Positions 62,877 to 64,000 of a DNA stretch of 64,000 bases are shown in pieces. Location: NCBI GenBank assembly GCA_023653785.1, contig JAMKCH010011930.1, positions 1 to 64,000 of the forward strand, written 5' to 3'. Origin of the DNA: Ophioderma brevispina. Its lineage: Eukaryota > Echinodermata > Ophiuroidea > Amphilepidida > Ophiodermatidae. Below the pieces are notes generated by a model. That model made no database searches, was not told the DNA's origin, and saw only the letters and a list, made by a program, of their open reading frames with translations. Every line of letters begins with the position of its first letter. The first letter of the stretch is position 1. A program made the position numbers and the translations under genes.

Positions 62877-63654
62877 TTTTCAATACCTCGCCATCTCAAG
62901 GGAAATCCAAATAATGTGTTGCATCGCAGGTAGCTATGAAATGATCTTCCCATATACAAGCAGCACGTGTGCAATACTGTAAAATGTGTGTAGAAACCTT
63001 ACAGAAAATAGCGTAATGAAAAGCAAATATATTCACATTTTATTCACGTTTCCTTTTTATTTAAAAGCTTCCGGGCTAAATCAGAGGCATAGGAACTTTT
63101 CAATGCACGATGGGTTTAGTCGTAATTAAAAATTGTGAATTTATGGCATCTTTGTGAAAATTGACATAATAAGATTCGTCTGTATAGTCAGGGATAATAA
63201 CATAAAAAAATGTGTGTGATTAATTTTCGGTAACCGTGAACAATCCGTATCTATACTTGTAGCATCACAGTGGATTTGATGGAGTGAGTGGTGTTTAACT
63301 TAACATTTTTTTAAATAGTCAAAAATACTCATTATACCTTTGCTTCCCGGCCATTGTCAGACTGACCTAGTTTGGTTACAATAGGCGATCGAAGACGCAT
63401 TTCAAACTACCCTATATCGAAATGTTAGTATTTAGGATTGTAAAAAATAATTCTTGGCACATTTCATTATGTTTATATAAAGTTGTTCTGTGAAGAAATA
63501 TAAAGGAGGTAGAAGGTAGTAGAACATATTCCAGCACAACTAAAAGACAGCTATATGCTATATTTTGCACTTTTGCCTCATTTTTCTCTGAATAACTGAA
63601 ATGCCACAACAGACTATACGTAGACGTTTAAAGAAAACTGAGCATGTAGGCTAT

Positions 63655-64000
63655 CTTTTGTGTAGGCTATCTTTTGAAAGAGCCATCAATTTTATCAAAG
63701 GCGTGAGTTTCGAAGCCAAATTATTGGCTGAAATATCTGCATTTTGATGGTGGAACAACACGTGGAAGTCCTTCAAGGAGAATTGTTTTATAATTAAAAA
63801 CCTAATGGAAGCAATTTACTTGTCCAAAAGCCAGAAATAGGCATTGGTCTGCGAATGATGAAAAAGTTGAGACACAAGATCGCCATCTCAAATAATATGC
63901 TTAGATGAAACATGGATTAACAGTAATGATCGTCCATCAAAATAATTGACTGTTAAGGCATTCCTATTCCCTGCGGGAGCCAGACAAAGACTTATTATAG
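63655..64000 (+). pseudogene. Decayed DDE transposase fragment, runs off the right edge
   Basis: With frameshifts, the plus strand reads RGSPSRRIVL (about 63765), then NGSNLLVQKPEI...RMMKKLR (about 63805-63880), then CLDETWINSNDRPS (63898-63939), and finally FLFPAGARQRLII at the edge. LDETW-x-N is the first catalytic Asp motif of a DDE family in the IS630/Tc1-mariner group, and the G-x-x-QRLII follow-up fits that family. An in-frame TAA at 63943-63945 and the frame changes show it is broken. The C-terminal half lies outside the window. Confidence 0.7.

Noticed and set aside
1..64000. CRISPR arrays, bacterial operons, rRNA genes
   Set aside because: The tandem repeats have no constant spacers, genes are not packed, and no rRNA sequence was recognised.

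Overview
This is a gene-poor, AT-rich stretch of a large animal genome. It shows no bacterial-style gene packing, no long open reading frames, splice-type sequence signals, tRNA-derived short repeats and many decayed DNA transposons, satellites and microsatellites. The one well-supported protein-coding exon encodes the front half of an insulin/relaxin-superfamily peptide precursor. Its B-chain resembles the relaxin-like gonad-stimulating peptide type more than true insulin. That makes a marine deuterostome, most likely an echinoderm, my best guess for the source; this is inference and not proven by the window.

Layout. 1-7 kb: two foldback hairpins, a decayed mariner-like transposase on the minus strand, a short tandem duplication, a TTAA-flanked miniature transposon (MITE), a second foldback and a tRNA-like SINE remnant. 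12.5-16.7 kb: a TTAA MITE, then an older foldback repeat interrupted by a 1.3-kb hAT-type element with near-perfect 8-bp target duplications, then an approximately 37-bp minisatellite. 18-26 kb: GT and TA microsatellites, nested MITEs, a GC-rich island, a possible membrane-protein exon (23.4-23.75 kb, minus) and two MITE families that meet at one shared TTAA. 28.6-32.4 kb: three kinds of tandem repeat. 32.7-42.5 kb: a perfect 22-bp hairpin, a 0.2-kb tandem duplication, a tiny hAT element inside a MITE, a tRNA-Met-derived SINE, a CACTG-ended MITE and a GTC-rich triplet array.

43.46-43.77 kb: the insulin/relaxin-like exon (plus strand), bounded by a pyrimidine-rich acceptor and a strong donor in phase 1. 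The A-chain exon was not found in the 20 kb downstream. 44.5-52.4 kb: further repeats, a weak candidate exon at 49.8-50.0 kb, a C-rich minisatellite and a foldback. 52.4-64 kb: mostly unremarkable AT-rich sequence with more copies of the dispersed repeat families, a tRNA-like remnant and, at the right edge, a decayed transposase running out of the window.

The only gene-like biology visible is one secreted signalling peptide in a repeat-filled intergenic or intronic landscape. All homology statements come from reading motifs by eye; no database search was possible.
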